Shown in pieces: positions 19,401 through 28,439 of a DNA stretch of 64,000 nucleotides. Numbering within the stretch: the first letter of the stretch is position 1; each line of letters begins with the position of its first letter. The position numbers were made by a program, and so were the translations under genes. The notes beneath the pieces are model-generated. The model had not been told where the DNA came from and searched no databases. It saw nothing but the letters and a program-made list of their open reading frames with translations. The DNA comes from Candidatus Hemicellulosilyticus sp. P3 (GTDB lineage: Bacteria > Bacteroidota > Bacteroidia > Bacteroidales > P3): assembly GCA_001543385.1 (NCBI GenBank), contig LPNH01000002.1, positions 124,001 through 188,000 on the forward strand, given 5' to 3'.

Positions 19401-20284
19401 GTGGGGGCCGGGTTGCCTGCCGTGGCACCGGTGTACTGGCTCTTGATGTAGGCGGCAATGGAGGTGAGCGTGGTTCCGACGGCGGCATCGTCTGTATAAA
19501 CGATGTCGGTGAGGAATCCTTTACGGCGCTTCCAGGCGACAAAATCGTCCATCTGCCCGCGGAAACTGCTGTGACAGACTATCAAATAGCGTACCGGCGC
19601 CGAAGAGGCGTGGTCGGCCTTGTCGGTGGGGAGTGTCAGCAGCAAATCTGTCTGAGGGGCAAAAGCGGCGCTGTGGTAGCGACGTTGCATCTGGCGTGTA
19701 GCGCTGATGTCAGCGTCGGTATAATGCAGGACTACATCGACCTGCGAATAGAGCTCGACCATACCTGTCGCCGGGTTGTAGCGGACCGGCGAGTATGTCA
19801 CAACAGCCAAGTTACGGTCGCGGGAGAGACCCATACGACGCACCTGCACCACGGGATTGCCGCAGAATGTGTCGGCCGTGTAGAGGACGTTGTCCTGCAC
19901 CCATACGGCAGCCGTGGTGTCGGATTTGCGGCGGGCGGGTTGCTGCGGCATCAGCGGACCCGCCAAGCCTAACGAGGCCGCGCTGACAGTCTGCACCTGT
20001 GCAGAGACAATCTCGACCTGGACGGAAGCACACAGCGGAATCTCTATTGTGCGGCTATAGACTGGCAGCATGGGCGCTCCCACCGCTGCCACATTGACAA
20101 ATCCGGGCACACGCAGCACACCGTAGCGGCCTGCCGGCACCACACATGTATCGGCCTGTATGTCAGGCGTAGAAAAAACAATGCGTGCCTGATGCAGATC
20201 CGAACCGTCGACCCGAACCGTCTGCGCACGGGAGACGAGCGACAGCATGCACACTGCTGTGAGGAATAAGATGTTTTTTTTCAT
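16496..20284 (-). CDS. gingipain-family (C25) cysteine protease with type IX secretion signal
   Basis: 1262 residues. After a signal peptide (residues 1-20) comes a pro-region (~25-225), then the C25 caspase-like domain (~230-620). The catalytic His is H459 (NYSAHGSENSW) and the catalytic Cys is 491 or 492 (MIGNCCLTNHF). Several Ig/CARDB-like beta domains follow, and the last ~75 residues are a type A C-terminal sorting domain (RIYPNPASE, YDMSGRAVY, WSRGVYFLHV). The protein should cross the outer membrane by the T9SS. Its ATG overlaps the stop of the upstream pseudouridine synthase gene (ATGA), so translation is coupled to a housekeeping cluster, which is unusual for a secreted protease. Confidence 0.93.
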   Translation of the reverse strand: MKKNILFLTAVCMLSLVSRAQTVRVDGSDLHQARIVFSTPDIQADTCVVPAGRYGVLRVPGFVNVAAVGAPMLPVYSRTIEIPLCASVQVEIVSAQVQTVSAASLGLAGPLMPQQPARRKSDTTAAVWVQDNVLYTADTFCGNPVVQVRRMGLSRDRNLAVVTYSPVRYNPATGMVELYSQVDVVLHYTDADISATRQMQRRYHSAAFAPQTDLLLTLPTDKADHASSAPVRYLIVCHSSFRGQMDDFVAWKRRKGFLTDIVYTDDAAVGTTLTSIAAYIKSQYTGATAGNPAPTYLLLVGDVDQIPAFSASNQVDNDHVTDLYYATWTDGDFLPDCYYGRFSAQTEAQLAPQISKTLLYEQYAFSDPSYLSRAILVSGVDQGSSGDYAYTYADPSMDYAAKVYCTAANGYNTLVYYKNNTSFAPAGVTVTGSCNANSASDSLRFRYHEGAGWVNYSAHGSENSWYRPNLQVSHINGLLNYGKPMFMIGNCCLTNHFNTSTCFGEALLRRGNNAGAVAYIGASNSTYWTEDFCWSVGVRSNIFNTMDASYDASNVGMYDLLFHTHGESAPSWRTTAGAIISAGNMAVQNHDPSSTYVKYYWEIYHVMGDPSLEPWLGEASVMPLSAGDTYNRGSGTLQVTAVPYAYVALTNGRGTLVSAAYADASGMVQLDIPGTIPLGEYELVATAQNYRPEFRTVNVVSPSGSALTVVDFTADNVPAAGDTVTFSVRVANLSDVVSAAFDLRCISADMSQLLMLDDSVRLSAVAPHDTLSVAAVFRGVVHAGVDDGTRVALSVNMSEGSDISSYNTVVTLLAPVPEVSHWSVTPQVQPGGESTITVTVRNNGHAAVTGATLALRHQYDLATVQTIPYTAVSIAPGESLTATFDVDFSSTLTPTSNLPFLLELDYAGTGFRHTVSLPYAHVTVIDFETGAIDQITPDMNNRPWVIDTEVAYEGTCSVRSARSMNNLSSSTMSFTYTAEFADSIRFHAKVSSESNGDWFVFSIDGQQMLTLSGEVAWTRYAFPISAGSHTFTFSYQKNWFRSSGDDAVWVDNIVLPAPIRPVVYLSDTVCQNSAYTFGGRTLSTDAVGASVWVDSSGSQLTYLLLTVVDVPDVTIAASVDEVSAGTPVLLTASGASRYEWSTGNDGSAIQVRPDATSVYSVVGFAGQCSASARVTVHVTSGIDDVGSELLIRIYPNPASEVLIVEASALRRVTVYDMSGRAVYAADADADELRIAVRHWSRGVYFLHVDADRNTVVRRMAVL

Positions 20285-20985
20285 ATCTGTTTCTCCATAA
20301 AATCAAATGTGATTCCACCGAAGTCCCACGGCGCAACAATGCACAGCGGCTGCAGCGAGACCGGGTGTGTGAACGCGATGCTGCGTGCGTGCAACGCGAT
20401 GCTGCCGTCGGCGTTGGATCGCGGCGCACCGTACTTGAGGTCGCCCCGGATGGGACAACCGATATGCGCCAACTGGCAACGGACCTGGTGGTGCCGGCCG
20501 GTGTGAAGGTTCACCTCAAGCAAATGGTAGCCGCCAGACGACGTGGCTATCAGCCGATAGTCCAGCAGCGAATGTTTGGCGCCGGTATCGGAGGCCGTAG
20601 CGACAAAGCTTTTATTGAGTCGTTCGTTGCGGACCAGATAGTCGGACAATGTGCCGCTGGTATGAGGCGGCATGGCCTTGGTGACAGCCCAATAGATTTT
20701 GGTGACAGCACGCTGCTGCACCAGCCGGTTCATGCGCGACAGCGCCTTGGAGGTTTTGGCGAACAGCACCACACCCGAGACCGGCCTGTCGATACGGTGC
20801 ACCACACCGCAGAAGACATTGCCCGGCTTGTGGTCCCGCTCCTTGATATATCGCTTCAAGGTCTCAGACAACGGCTCATCGCCTGTCTTGTCACCCTGCA
20901 CAATCTCTCCCGGACGCTTATTGAACGCCAACAGATGGTTATCTTCATATAGAATCCGGTCGCCGATCATAATCAAGATTGTCAT
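20281..20985 (-). CDS. RluA-family RNA pseudouridine synthase
   Basis: 234 residues. The catalytic HRIDRPVSG motif (Asp near residue 65) and the downstream LLEVNLHTGRHHQVRCQLAHIG block are intact. There is no S4 domain; the protein starts directly with the catalytic fold. Target RNA is unknown (rRNA or tRNA). The start MTILIM at 20985 is supported by an ATGA overlap with the psd stop; MIGDR six codons in is an alternative. Its own stop overlaps the protease start by four bases. Confidence 0.9.
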   Translation of the reverse strand: MTILIMIGDRILYEDNHLLAFNKRPGEIVQGDKTGDEPLSETLKRYIKERDHKPGNVFCGVVHRIDRPVSGVVLFAKTSKALSRMNRLVQQRAVTKIYWAVTKAMPPHTSGTLSDYLVRNERLNKSFVATASDTGAKHSLLDYRLIATSSGGYHLLEVNLHTGRHHQVRCQLAHIGCPIRGDLKYGAPRSNADGSIALHARSIAFTHPVSLQPLCIVAPWDFGGITFDFMEKQI

Positions 20986-21641
20986 TCTATACGGGCCAGC
21001 GGGGTGACAGCGTTGCGCACCACATCCTGAAGCCCGACTTCTATATCGAAACTTCTCGGGACAAAGATATCGACACGCGAACCGAACTTGATAAAGCCCA
21101 TCTCCTGGTTCTGCTTGACACGCTCTCCCTCTCGGGCATAGCAGACAATACGTCGCGCCATGACACCGGCCACCTGGCGAATCAGAATCCGGTGCCCGCT
21201 GTCAAGCAACATGCCCACCGAACTGTGTTCGTTGAGCACCGATGACTTGGGGTATGAGGCCACAAAATAATTGCCGCGATGATATCTATAATATTCCACC
21301 AGTCCGTCACACGGGTAGCGGTTGACATGTACGTCGGTGCCGTTCATGAATACGCTCAGCTGAATGCAGTCCGACTTGAGATACTCCTTTTCGTAGGTCT
21401 CCTCGACGGTGACCACGGTGCCGTCGGCCGGGCTGATCAACCTTTGGGTGTCGTCGGTGAAGATACGCCGCGGGATGCGAAAAAAGGAGGTCAACGCTAA
21501 CCAGAAAACAAAGAGCAATGCCGCAAAAACATAGTGAAACACGGTCCAATGGTGCACAAACAACGCCATCAAGGTGTAGAGGAACAAGATGATGAGCAGG
21601 GTCACAAGGACAAGTCGACGGCCTTCTTTATGGATGTACAT
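20982..21641 (-). CDS. psd: phosphatidylserine decarboxylase (archaeal-type)
   Basis: 219 residues. Converts phosphatidylserine to phosphatidylethanolamine at the membrane. Two close membrane helices occupy ~10-55. The pyruvoyl-forming self-cleavage site is the Ser in IKFGSRVD near residue 187; SPADG and the HVNR block (DVHVNRYPCDG) are also in place. The gene sits 42 bases after cdsA, which supplies CDP-diacylglycerol to the same pathway, and overlaps the next gene by ATGA. Confidence 0.93.
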   Translation of the reverse strand: MYIHKEGRRLVLVTLLIILFLYTLMALFVHHWTVFHYVFAALLFVFWLALTSFFRIPRRIFTDDTQRLISPADGTVVTVEETYEKEYLKSDCIQLSVFMNGTDVHVNRYPCDGLVEYYRYHRGNYFVASYPKSSVLNEHSSVGMLLDSGHRILIRQVAGVMARRIVCYAREGERVKQNQEMGFIKFGSRVDIFVPRSFDIEVGLQDVVRNAVTPLARIE

Positions 21642-21683
21642 AAGTAAAAGTGAAAAACAGTATTTACAGTGTGAGTATCAAGG

Positions 21684-22541
21684 TCAATCAAAGATGAATA
21701 GCATATAGCAGCAGACAACCGGGACGATAACAAGCAGGCTGTCGAAACGATCCAGAAAACCGCCGTGCCCAGGCATGACAGACCCGCTGTCTTTGACACC
21801 GACAGAGCGTTTAAGCATGGATTCCACCAAATCGCCTAACGTGCCAAGGAGTCCGCAGACAAGACCTGTCACCACCCAGTCGTACCACCGGGGCGTTGAG
21901 TTGAACAACGGGCCCGCCAGTATCGCCGCCGCCACACAGCATAAGACACCAAACGCAGTGCCCTCCCATGTCTTGCCGGGAGAATGACGCTGCCACATTG
22001 TATGGCGCCCGAAAAGCGAGCCCCCCATGTAGGCAAAGCTGTCGCAAACCCACACCAGGACCACGACGACGAGCAACATATTCTCATTGTTTAACACTGG
22101 CATCAAGCCCAACGGCAGGGCGATGTAGGCGACAGGCAACAAGGTGTAGGCGATGTCACGGAAAGGCTGGTCAGAGGGAGACCACAGCTGCCGGACCGCA
22201 GTGACAACGAAGGAGAGCACCGCGACGATCAGCAATAACAGAAGGCCGTTCCAGTTAATGCGCCACAAGCCACCGGCTGGCGACGGCCACGACATCATGC
22301 CCAGCGACAGCAGGGTGACTGCCACATAACAGTAGCCCAGCCAGACATGCGGACAACTTCCCTGCCCCCGCACCATGCGGTAGAACTCAAAGGTGCACCC
22401 CATGGCGACAAACATCAGGAACGCCAGAAGCACAAGGTGCCCCGCCGTCGGATTATGCAGCAGCCGTCCGCAACATATAGAACCGACAAACAGCACCGCA
22501 TAGACGGTTGCCGAAGCTGTACGAATCCAAAACTTTTTCAT
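21684..22541 (-). CDS. cdsA: phosphatidate cytidylyltransferase
   Basis: 285 residues from the ATG at 22541 (MKKFWIRT). Makes CDP-diacylglycerol from CTP and phosphatidic acid. It has about eight membrane helices and the C-terminal signature (LGDLVESMLKRSVGVKDSG, then MPGHGGFLDRFDSL). The open frame runs on to 22904 inside ftsH and is rejected because the extension is basic, lacks helices and overlaps ftsH. It lies 28 bases downstream of ftsH; the ftsH-cdsA order is common in Bacteroidota. Confidence 0.93.
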   Translation of the reverse strand: MKKFWIRTASATVYAVLFVGSICCGRLLHNPTAGHLVLLAFLMFVAMGCTFEFYRMVRGQGSCPHVWLGYCYVAVTLLSLGMMSWPSPAGGLWRINWNGLLLLLIVAVLSFVVTAVRQLWSPSDQPFRDIAYTLLPVAYIALPLGLMPVLNNENMLLVVVVLVWVCDSFAYMGGSLFGRHTMWQRHSPGKTWEGTAFGVLCCVAAAILAGPLFNSTPRWYDWVVTGLVCGLLGTLGDLVESMLKRSVGVKDSGSVMPGHGGFLDRFDSLLVIVPVVCCYMLFIFD

Positions 22542-22569
22542 CGTTGTTTCATTTAAAGGAAAGACTGCA

Positions 22570-24675
22570 TTATGCCGGCGTCGAAGCGCTGTCTTGAGCG
22601 ACATCGTCTTCGGAACGATGCGTTTCAGCCTCAATTTGCTTTGTTTCGTCCTCGTTCTTCGACGGGTCGGCCACTTCCCATGGACGCGGCCCGTATATTT
22701 TTTCAAGGTCCTCGCGGAAAAGCACTTCTTTCTCGTAAAGCTGCGCCGCCAATGAGTCGAGCTGAACGCGATGACTGGTGATAATCTCTTTGGCACGGGC
22801 GTAAGCCTCCTCGACGATACGGCGCACCTCGGCGTCGATGGTCTCGGCGGTATGTTCGCTGAAGGGCTTGGTGAAACCATAATCATTCTGGCCTGTGGAG
22901 TCATAGAAGCTGATGTTGCCCACGAGGGGGCTCATGCCATAGAATGTCACCATCGACTGGGCCATCTTGGTGGCCCGTTCAATATCATTGAGCGCTCCGG
23001 TGCTGATGCGACCGTAGACGACCTCTTCGGCGGCACGGCCGGCCATAAGGCTCACCATCTCGTCGAACATCTGTTCATAGGTTGTGATCTGTCGCTCTTC
23101 GGGCAGATACCATGCGGCACCGAGCGCTTTGCCGCGCGGCACAATGGTCACCTTGACCAACGGATTGCCCCAACGCAGCAACCAGCTGACGGAGGCGTGT
23201 CCGCTCTCATGATAGGCTATCGTGTGTTTCTCTTGGTCAGTAAGCACCTTGGTGCGTTTCTCCAACCCGCCCACGATGCGGTCAATGGCATCCAGAAAAT
23301 CCTGTTTTTCGATGACTTGCTTACTCTTACGAGCCGCGCAGAGCGCCGCCTCGTTGCAGACGTTGGCGATGTCGGCTCCGGAGAAGCCGGGGGTCTGCTT
23401 TGCCAAAAAATCGCGGTCGACGAAACCGTCGGAAGCGCTTTGATTGTTGATTTTCAGGTTGCGCATGTGAACGTCGAAGATAGCCTTGCGCTCCTCCAAG
23501 TCCGGCAATTCTACATATATCTGACGGTCGAACCGACCGGCACGCAACAGTGCTTTGTCAAGCACGTCGGCCCGGTTGGTGGCGGCCAGCACGATGACAT
23601 TTGTACCGCTGCTGAAACCGTCCATCTCGGTGAGCAACTGGTTGAGCGTGTTCTCACGCTCGTCGTTGGCGTTGCTCAGGCCCGAATGTCCACGGGCACG
23701 GCCCACCGCATCGATTTCGTCGATAAAAATGATGCAGGGTGACTTTTTCTTGGCCTCTTCAAACAGGTCGCGCACACGTGAAGCGCCCACGCCGACAAAC
23801 ATCTCGACAAAGTCGGAGCCCGACATGGAGAAAAACGGCACATTGGCTTCACCCGCCACCGCTTTGGCCAACAAGGTCTTGCCTGTGCCCGGAGGACCTA
23901 CGAGCAGCACCCCTTTCGGTATTTTGCCGCCCAGATCGGTATAGCGTTTCGGATTTTTCAGAAAATCGACCACTTCCATCACCTCTTCTTTGGCACCTGC
24001 TAATCCCGCAACATCCTTAAAGGTGATATTGTTGGGAGTGCGGCTGTCGTACTGCTTGGCCCGCGACTTGCCTACACCGAAGATGCCGCCGCCACCTCCA
24101 CCGCCCATCTGACGGCGGGTGATGACATTCATCAGTACGATGAAGATGATGAAGAACAGCACCGGACCGAACCAAACCATGATGTCCTTCCACGGGTTGG
24201 TGCGTGTCTCGGGTTCCATGTCGATGCGCTGACCGGTCCGCGCCTGCACCGAGTCGATATCCTGCGCAAAACGTTCGAAAGTGACAAAGTCGAAACGATA
24301 GTGGGCGGCGGGCTTGCGACGGCCGTTGGAGGACGGGTTGTAGATATCTTTATATGCAGCCGTGTCGCGGCGGATGGCGTCGCTTTTGACGTGGATTTCA
24401 GCATACTCTTTGTTGACGATGACTATCTTGCTATAGTCGTGGCGTTCCAGGATGGGCTCAAGGCGGCTCCATCCTATTTTCTTCTCGCCGACCGCGCCGT
24501 CGCCGCCCACAAGACCGACACCGATGAGCATCAGCAACGCAGCATATATGATATAGAGGATGACAGTGCCTGGACGAGGCTTGCCCGACGTGGGCGGCTT
24601 ATTGCCCGGACGAGGGGTGCGGGGGCCGGGGACACTGTCGCGGTTTTGATTGGCAGATTTGTTTTTCTCAGACAT
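22570..24675 (-). CDS. ftsH: ATP-dependent zinc metalloprotease FtsH
   Basis: 701 residues. Two membrane helices (~36-57 and ~168-187) flank a periplasmic domain. The AAA module has Walker A GPPGTGKT (~257), Walker [10 protein letters not shown] and the second region of homology (LRAGRFDRQ). The zinc site is HESGH near 487, and a glycine-rich GGGGGGG linker follows the second helix. It degrades membrane and short-lived proteins. The C-terminus is acidic and unstructured. It lies in a minus-strand run with tsaE upstream and cdsA downstream. Confidence 0.95.
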   Translation of the reverse strand: MSEKNKSANQNRDSVPGPRTPRPGNKPPTSGKPRPGTVILYIIYAALLMLIGVGLVGGDGAVGEKKIGWSRLEPILERHDYSKIVIVNKEYAEIHVKSDAIRRDTAAYKDIYNPSSNGRRKPAAHYRFDFVTFERFAQDIDSVQARTGQRIDMEPETRTNPWKDIMVWFGPVLFFIIFIVLMNVITRRQMGGGGGGGIFGVGKSRAKQYDSRTPNNITFKDVAGLAGAKEEVMEVVDFLKNPKRYTDLGGKIPKGVLLVGPPGTGKTLLAKAVAGEANVPFFSMSGSDFVEMFVGVGASRVRDLFEEAKKKSPCIIFIDEIDAVGRARGHSGLSNANDERENTLNQLLTEMDGFSSGTNVIVLAATNRADVLDKALLRAGRFDRQIYVELPDLEERKAIFDVHMRNLKINNQSASDGFVDRDFLAKQTPGFSGADIANVCNEAALCAARKSKQVIEKQDFLDAIDRIVGGLEKRTKVLTDQEKHTIAYHESGHASVSWLLRWGNPLVKVTIVPRGKALGAAWYLPEERQITTYEQMFDEMVSLMAGRAAEEVVYGRISTGALNDIERATKMAQSMVTFYGMSPLVGNISFYDSTGQNDYGFTKPFSEHTAETIDAEVRRIVEEAYARAKEIITSHRVQLDSLAAQLYEKEVLFREDLEKIYGPRPWEVADPSKNEDETKQIEAETHRSEDDVAQDSASTPA

Positions 24676-24703
24676 AGATTAGAGAGTCAAAAAGTACTGT
24701 TTG

Positions 24704-25141
24704 TTAGTTTTCAGTTTCAATTATTGATGCGTCAAGGGTCCGGCGGTCGTCTTCCCCGCTGATGTGGATTTTCACATAACGTTGCGGCAGCAACGGCTCG
24801 ACGAGCTCGGGCCACTCGACGAAACAATAGTTGCCGCTGTAGAAGTATTCGTCATAGCCGATATCATAGGCCTCGTCAATATGACGTAAGCGGTAGAAAT
24901 CAAAATGGTAGACCGGATCGCCTGTCGCAGCGGTATATTCGTTGACGATGGAGAAAGTGGGGCTGCACACGTTGTCCTCGACACCCAGACACCGGCAGAA
25001 CGCCTTGACCAATGCGGTTTTGCCGGCCCCCATGGAGCCGAACAGCGCAAAGAAACGTTCGTCAGGAAATGCCGCACGCAGACGGTTGGCTACATGCGAC
25101 AACTCCGACTCGACATAATTCTCAATGAGCAGACCATTCAT
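24704..25141 (-). CDS. tsaE: tRNA threonylcarbamoyladenosine ATPase TsaE
   Basis: 145 residues. A small P-loop ATPase that helps the TsaBCD complex make t6A37 in ANN-decoding tRNAs. Walker A reads FGSMGAGKTALVKAF (34-48), the switch region CSPTFSIVNEY is in place, and FVEWPEL near residue 107 is the characteristic late motif. Length is normal. The rest of the t6A genes are not in the window. It starts 23 bases after DUF4293 and is followed by ftsH after 28. Confidence 0.93.
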   Translation of the reverse strand: MNGLLIENYVESELSHVANRLRAAFPDERFFALFGSMGAGKTALVKAFCRCLGVEDNVCSPTFSIVNEYTAATGDPVYHFDFYRLRHIDEAYDIGYDEYFYSGNYCFVEWPELVEPLLPQRYVKIHISGEDDRRTLDASIIETEN

Positions 25142-25164
25142 CGAAGTACCGGTTTAGTGGTTGT

Positions 25165-25722
25165 TCAGCGGAGCCTGTCGGCCGCACGCACCCGTGCTTC
25201 GTCGCGCTTGATGGCCCGTTGGGCAAGAAAGAGCAACAGCAGGCTGGCGGCTGCCGCCCATGTCGCCACACTGAAAGTGGTCTCCACCCATGGCGCCTGA
25301 ACCATGGAACCTATACGTGTCACTTTGTCGGAATAGCGGTCGACAAGCCCGATGAAAATCACAAAAAGGTAGCCGACGTTGAGCAGAAACGCGCATGCCA
25401 CGACGCGCACCTGAACGGTACGGTTTTTGAAGAGAAAAATGCTTATCAGCGCCAGCAACCCGACCAGCGCCGCGACGGCCGCCAACGGCCATGTGACAGC
25501 GGCACCGCGCTGCGGCATGGTGATGATCGGCTCGCCCTGCTCCACCTGGCGCAGGACATCGACCTCAGCCGAATCGACACGCGGGACAAGGTATAGTTGT
25601 GATACAACACGTGTGTCCACGCCATCACCTGAAGCCTCGAAAACGGCCACAGGGAACATGAAGCACAGTGCCACAGCACAGACTGCCAGCACGAGGTAAA
25701 TGGATTGAATACGTTGAATCAT
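25165..25722 (-). CDS. DUF4293 membrane protein
   Basis: 185 residues with four predicted membrane helices. The opening MIQRIQSIYLVLAV and the C-terminal basic DRLR tail match the DUF4293 family, found almost only in Bacteroidota and of unknown function. A soluble loop (~35-70) lies between helices 1 and 2. It follows the BT_3928-type gene by 36 bases in the same direction. Confidence 0.8.
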   Translation of the reverse strand: MIQRIQSIYLVLAVCAVALCFMFPVAVFEASGDGVDTRVVSQLYLVPRVDSAEVDVLRQVEQGEPIITMPQRGAAVTWPLAAVAALVGLLALISIFLFKNRTVQVRVVACAFLLNVGYLFVIFIGLVDRYSDKVTRIGSMVQAPWVETTFSVATWAAAASLLLLFLAQRAIKRDEARVRAADRLR

Positions 25723-25758
25723 AGTGAAAGAAGGTGTTTAACGCTTGGGGGCTACTGT

Positions 25759-26880
25759 TCAGTTTTCAATCAGACGGTTAATGTTGCGGTAGTGCCATTT
25801 GCCCAGCACCACTCCGTCTTTAAGAAGGACGACTCCGGGATTGGCGCGTGCCATGGTTTCGATGGCTGTGGCGTCGGCAAAATAAAAGTCCAAATTATCA
25901 AGGCCGGCGTCATGCAGATAACACTGCATTTCTTCAGGAAGCGCCGACGAGAGCACCACCGCGTGGACATCCTCCTGCCCGGCCCATTCAGCCAACGCCT
26001 GCAACGCCGCAGTGCCGGCTTCGTCGACCTGATCCAGATGATGGATGGTGGCAATGACGATGGAATCCGGAGAGCCAATCAGGTCGACGGCCCAATCGTT
26101 GTCCTCAAGGTCCAGCATGGAAAATCCCGGTGCATTGATTTCGTGCGGGTCGACGACACGGGTGCCTATGCAGAGCCAGCGAGCCGTATCGGCCTCATAG
26201 TCGTAGCACTGTGCCGAAGGCACCTCTATCTCCTCGCCTGTCTGCAGGTTGCGGTATGAAACATAGCTCTCCATGCGGAGCGTGGGGTCGGTGTTGATCA
26301 TGCGGTTGCCCACCTTCCAGGGACGGAAGTCGATGCAGGGCTCATGATAGATGTTGAAAAGCGCGAAGACGACCATGGCGGCACACGAGAAAAGCAATAC
26401 GATGACATCGCGCTCGAAACGCCGTTTGCGGCGCACATCGCGCGAAAGGAATATCCACACCGCCGGCACATCCAAGACGATGTTTTTCCAAAAGGTCTGC
26501 CAATTGGTCAACTTCACCGCATCTCCGAAACAGCCGCAGTCGGTCACCTTGTTGGTCAGAGCGTCAGCAAAGGTGGTCACTGTAAAGAAGAGCATCATCA
26601 GCAGCAACAGCCATGCCGTAAAACGGCGGAAGGTGTTGGTGACGAGCATGACGCCCACCAGAAACTCGCATGTCACAAGCGCCACCGACAGGAAATTCGC
26701 CAACGGCAAAGCCCATTCAAAGGTGATGCCGCCGATGGACCATGCGGTCATGTATTCCTGCACCTTGAAGGCAGTCCCCATGGGGTCGACGCCCTTGACA
26801 AAACCGGAAAACAGGAACACCAATCCTACAAACCAGCGTGCCAGGACATTGAGCGTGTAACGTATCTGCGTGTCTTTCAT
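25759..26880 (-). CDS. BT_3928-type DoxX/MauE-like membrane protein
   Basis: 373 residues. The N-terminal half (~1-180) has four to five membrane helices of the DoxX/MauE type, with a conserved DCGCFGD motif; a soluble C-terminal domain (~190-373) has a thioredoxin-like look (VVLSSALPEEMQCYL, PGVVLLKDGVVLGKWHY). This is the family annotated as BT_3928; a role in redox or methylation of envelope components is only suspected. The ATG at 26880 is chosen because it forms an ATGA overlap with the DUF1599 stop; the longer frame to 26910 is rejected. Confidence 0.8.
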   Translation of the reverse strand: MKDTQIRYTLNVLARWFVGLVFLFSGFVKGVDPMGTAFKVQEYMTAWSIGGITFEWALPLANFLSVALVTCEFLVGVMLVTNTFRRFTAWLLLLMMLFFTVTTFADALTNKVTDCGCFGDAVKLTNWQTFWKNIVLDVPAVWIFLSRDVRRKRRFERDVIVLLFSCAAMVVFALFNIYHEPCIDFRPWKVGNRMINTDPTLRMESYVSYRNLQTGEEIEVPSAQCYDYEADTARWLCIGTRVVDPHEINAPGFSMLDLEDNDWAVDLIGSPDSIVIATIHHLDQVDEAGTAALQALAEWAGQEDVHAVVLSSALPEEMQCYLHDAGLDNLDFYFADATAIETMARANPGVVLLKDGVVLGKWHYRNINRLIEN

Positions 26881-27431
26881 TGTTCGTCCTCCGTCATTCT
26901 GATGAGACAAAAAAGAGCATAATTGATTATATCGACATAACCGCCCTCTACGCCCTCGGAGACAAGGGTTTTACCGTGGTTATCCTCAATCTGTTTAATT
27001 CGGCGCAGTTTCATCAGGATAAGGTCGACCATCGAGCCGACACGCATCTCACGCCACGCCTCGCCGTAGTCGTGATTTTTGTTGTACATAAGCCTCGTGG
27101 CGGCACCGATGTGCTTGTCGTACAACTCCATTGCCTTCTCTAACGGCAATTCCTGCGGCCCGTCGGCCCCCAGCTCGCTTTGAATGAGCGCCATAACGGC
27201 ATAATTGACCATCGCCACAAACTCGGCCCGCAGGCCTTCGCCCACACGGTTCTCGCCGCTTTCCTGGATGCTGCGTATGCGGTTGGCCTTGATGAATATC
27301 TGGTCGGTCAGCGAAGGCAGGCGCAGCACCCGCCACGAAGTACCGTAATCGCGCGTCTTTGCAGCAAAGAGGTCGCGGCACTGGCCTACCTCATGGCTGA
27401 ATTCATCGGCTGTATTATGTTGTTGCTGCAT
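26877..27431 (-). CDS. DUF1599 protein
   Basis: 184 residues from the ATG at 27431. It contains two similar halves, each with a KxxDYG motif (AAKTRDYGTSWRVLR near the start and MYNKNHDYGEAWREMR near 125) and an acidic block (MVNYAVMALIQ / IINYALFCLIRM). This is the pattern of DUF1599, which resembles all-alpha NTP pyrophosphohydrolase-like folds, though the activity is unproven. A TTG three codons earlier is a weaker start. It heads the minus-strand cluster ending at the C25 protease. Confidence 0.8.
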   Translation of the reverse strand: MQQQHNTADEFSHEVGQCRDLFAAKTRDYGTSWRVLRLPSLTDQIFIKANRIRSIQESGENRVGEGLRAEFVAMVNYAVMALIQSELGADGPQELPLEKAMELYDKHIGAATRLMYNKNHDYGEAWREMRVGSMVDLILMKLRRIKQIEDNHGKTLVSEGVEGGYVDIINYALFCLIRMTEDEQ

Positions 27432-27516
27432 GGGGTGCAATCTGGTGTTGGATGCATTTTTGCGCCGGCGCAGGCAATTTTAAACCCGTTCGAACGTTAA
27501 AGATGCATATTATATT

Positions 27517-28395
27517 ATGAAAGTAATGAGCAAAGATACAACTTTTTCGTCATTTTCTGTCAACCTGCGCGACAAAATTGTCCTTTTCGAGCGGCCTGTC
27601 GTCATGGGCATACTCAATATATCGCATGATTCATTTTACGACGGCGGCCGGTACAGCGATGCCGACGCCATTGTCCGGCGGGCAAGGTCGCTGGTGGAAG
27701 ACGGCGCTGACATCATTGATGTGGGCGCAGCTTCGACACGTCCCGGCGCCATGTTGCCGAAAGCGGAAGATGAGGCGGCGGCACTGTCCGGTGCAATAGA
27801 TCTCATACGTGCCGCACTGCCCGACACACCGCTTTCCGTCGACACAAGCCGCAGCCTGCCGGCACGGTGCGCCGTCGAGCACGGCGCCGACATAATCAAC
27901 GATATCAGCGGAGGGCTCTTCGACCCGGAAATTTTCTCCACCGTCGCAACATTGCAGGTGCCCTATGTGCTCTCTCACAACCGCTCGCTCCCCGACACCA
28001 TGATGCAACAGACAAGCTACGACGACCTGACCGGCGAGGTGGTGCGTTTTCTGTCTGAACGGTTGGCACAGCTTTACTCTTTGGGGGTAAAAGACGTATG
28101 GATCGACCCCGGGTTCGGATTTGCCAAGACAACCGGGCAGAACTTTGAGTTGCTGGCACACCTGGACGAACTGGCACAACTGTTTCGCGAGCCGCTGTTA
28201 GTGGGATTCAGCCGCAAAAGTATGATATACCGCACTTTGGGATGCACACCTGATGACGCTTTGAACGGCACCACAGTATTGAACACCGCCGCCCTGCTGC
28301 ACGGTGCACGCATACTGCGTGTCCACGACCCGCGCGAAGCGCGTGAAGCCGTCAGCCTCATCGGACAGCTGGACACTGCGAAAACATGTGATTGA
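27517..28395 (+). CDS. folP: dihydropteroate synthase
   Basis: 292 residues. Joins p-aminobenzoate to the pterin pyrophosphate in folate synthesis. Visible landmarks: MGILNISHDSFYDGGR (the PDSF-type signature), DIIDVGAASTRPGA, INDISGG, a LSHNRSLPDTM segment and the late LLVGFSRKSMI. The C-terminal RVHDPREAREA closes the TIM barrel as usual. MKVMSKD has two possible ATG starts (27517 or 27526). Next to it, in the common Bacteroidota arrangement, is cdaA. Confidence 0.93.
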   Translation: MKVMSKDTTFSSFSVNLRDKIVLFERPVVMGILNISHDSFYDGGRYSDADAIVRRARSLVEDGADIIDVGAASTRPGAMLPKAEDEAAALSGAIDLIRAALPDTPLSVDTSRSLPARCAVEHGADIINDISGGLFDPEIFSTVATLQVPYVLSHNRSLPDTMMQQTSYDDLTGEVVRFLSERLAQLYSLGVKDVWIDPGFGFAKTTGQNFELLAHLDELAQLFREPLLVGFSRKSMIYRTLGCTPDDALNGTTVLNTAALLHGARILRVHDPREAREAVSLIGQLDTAKTCD

Positions 28396-28439
28396 CCGTC
28401 AAAGACATTCAACCTTTCAAGTTTTTAAACAATCAAACC

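Noticed and set aside
22542-22904. longer start for cdsA
   Set aside because: The extension lies inside ftsH and has no membrane helix or family match.
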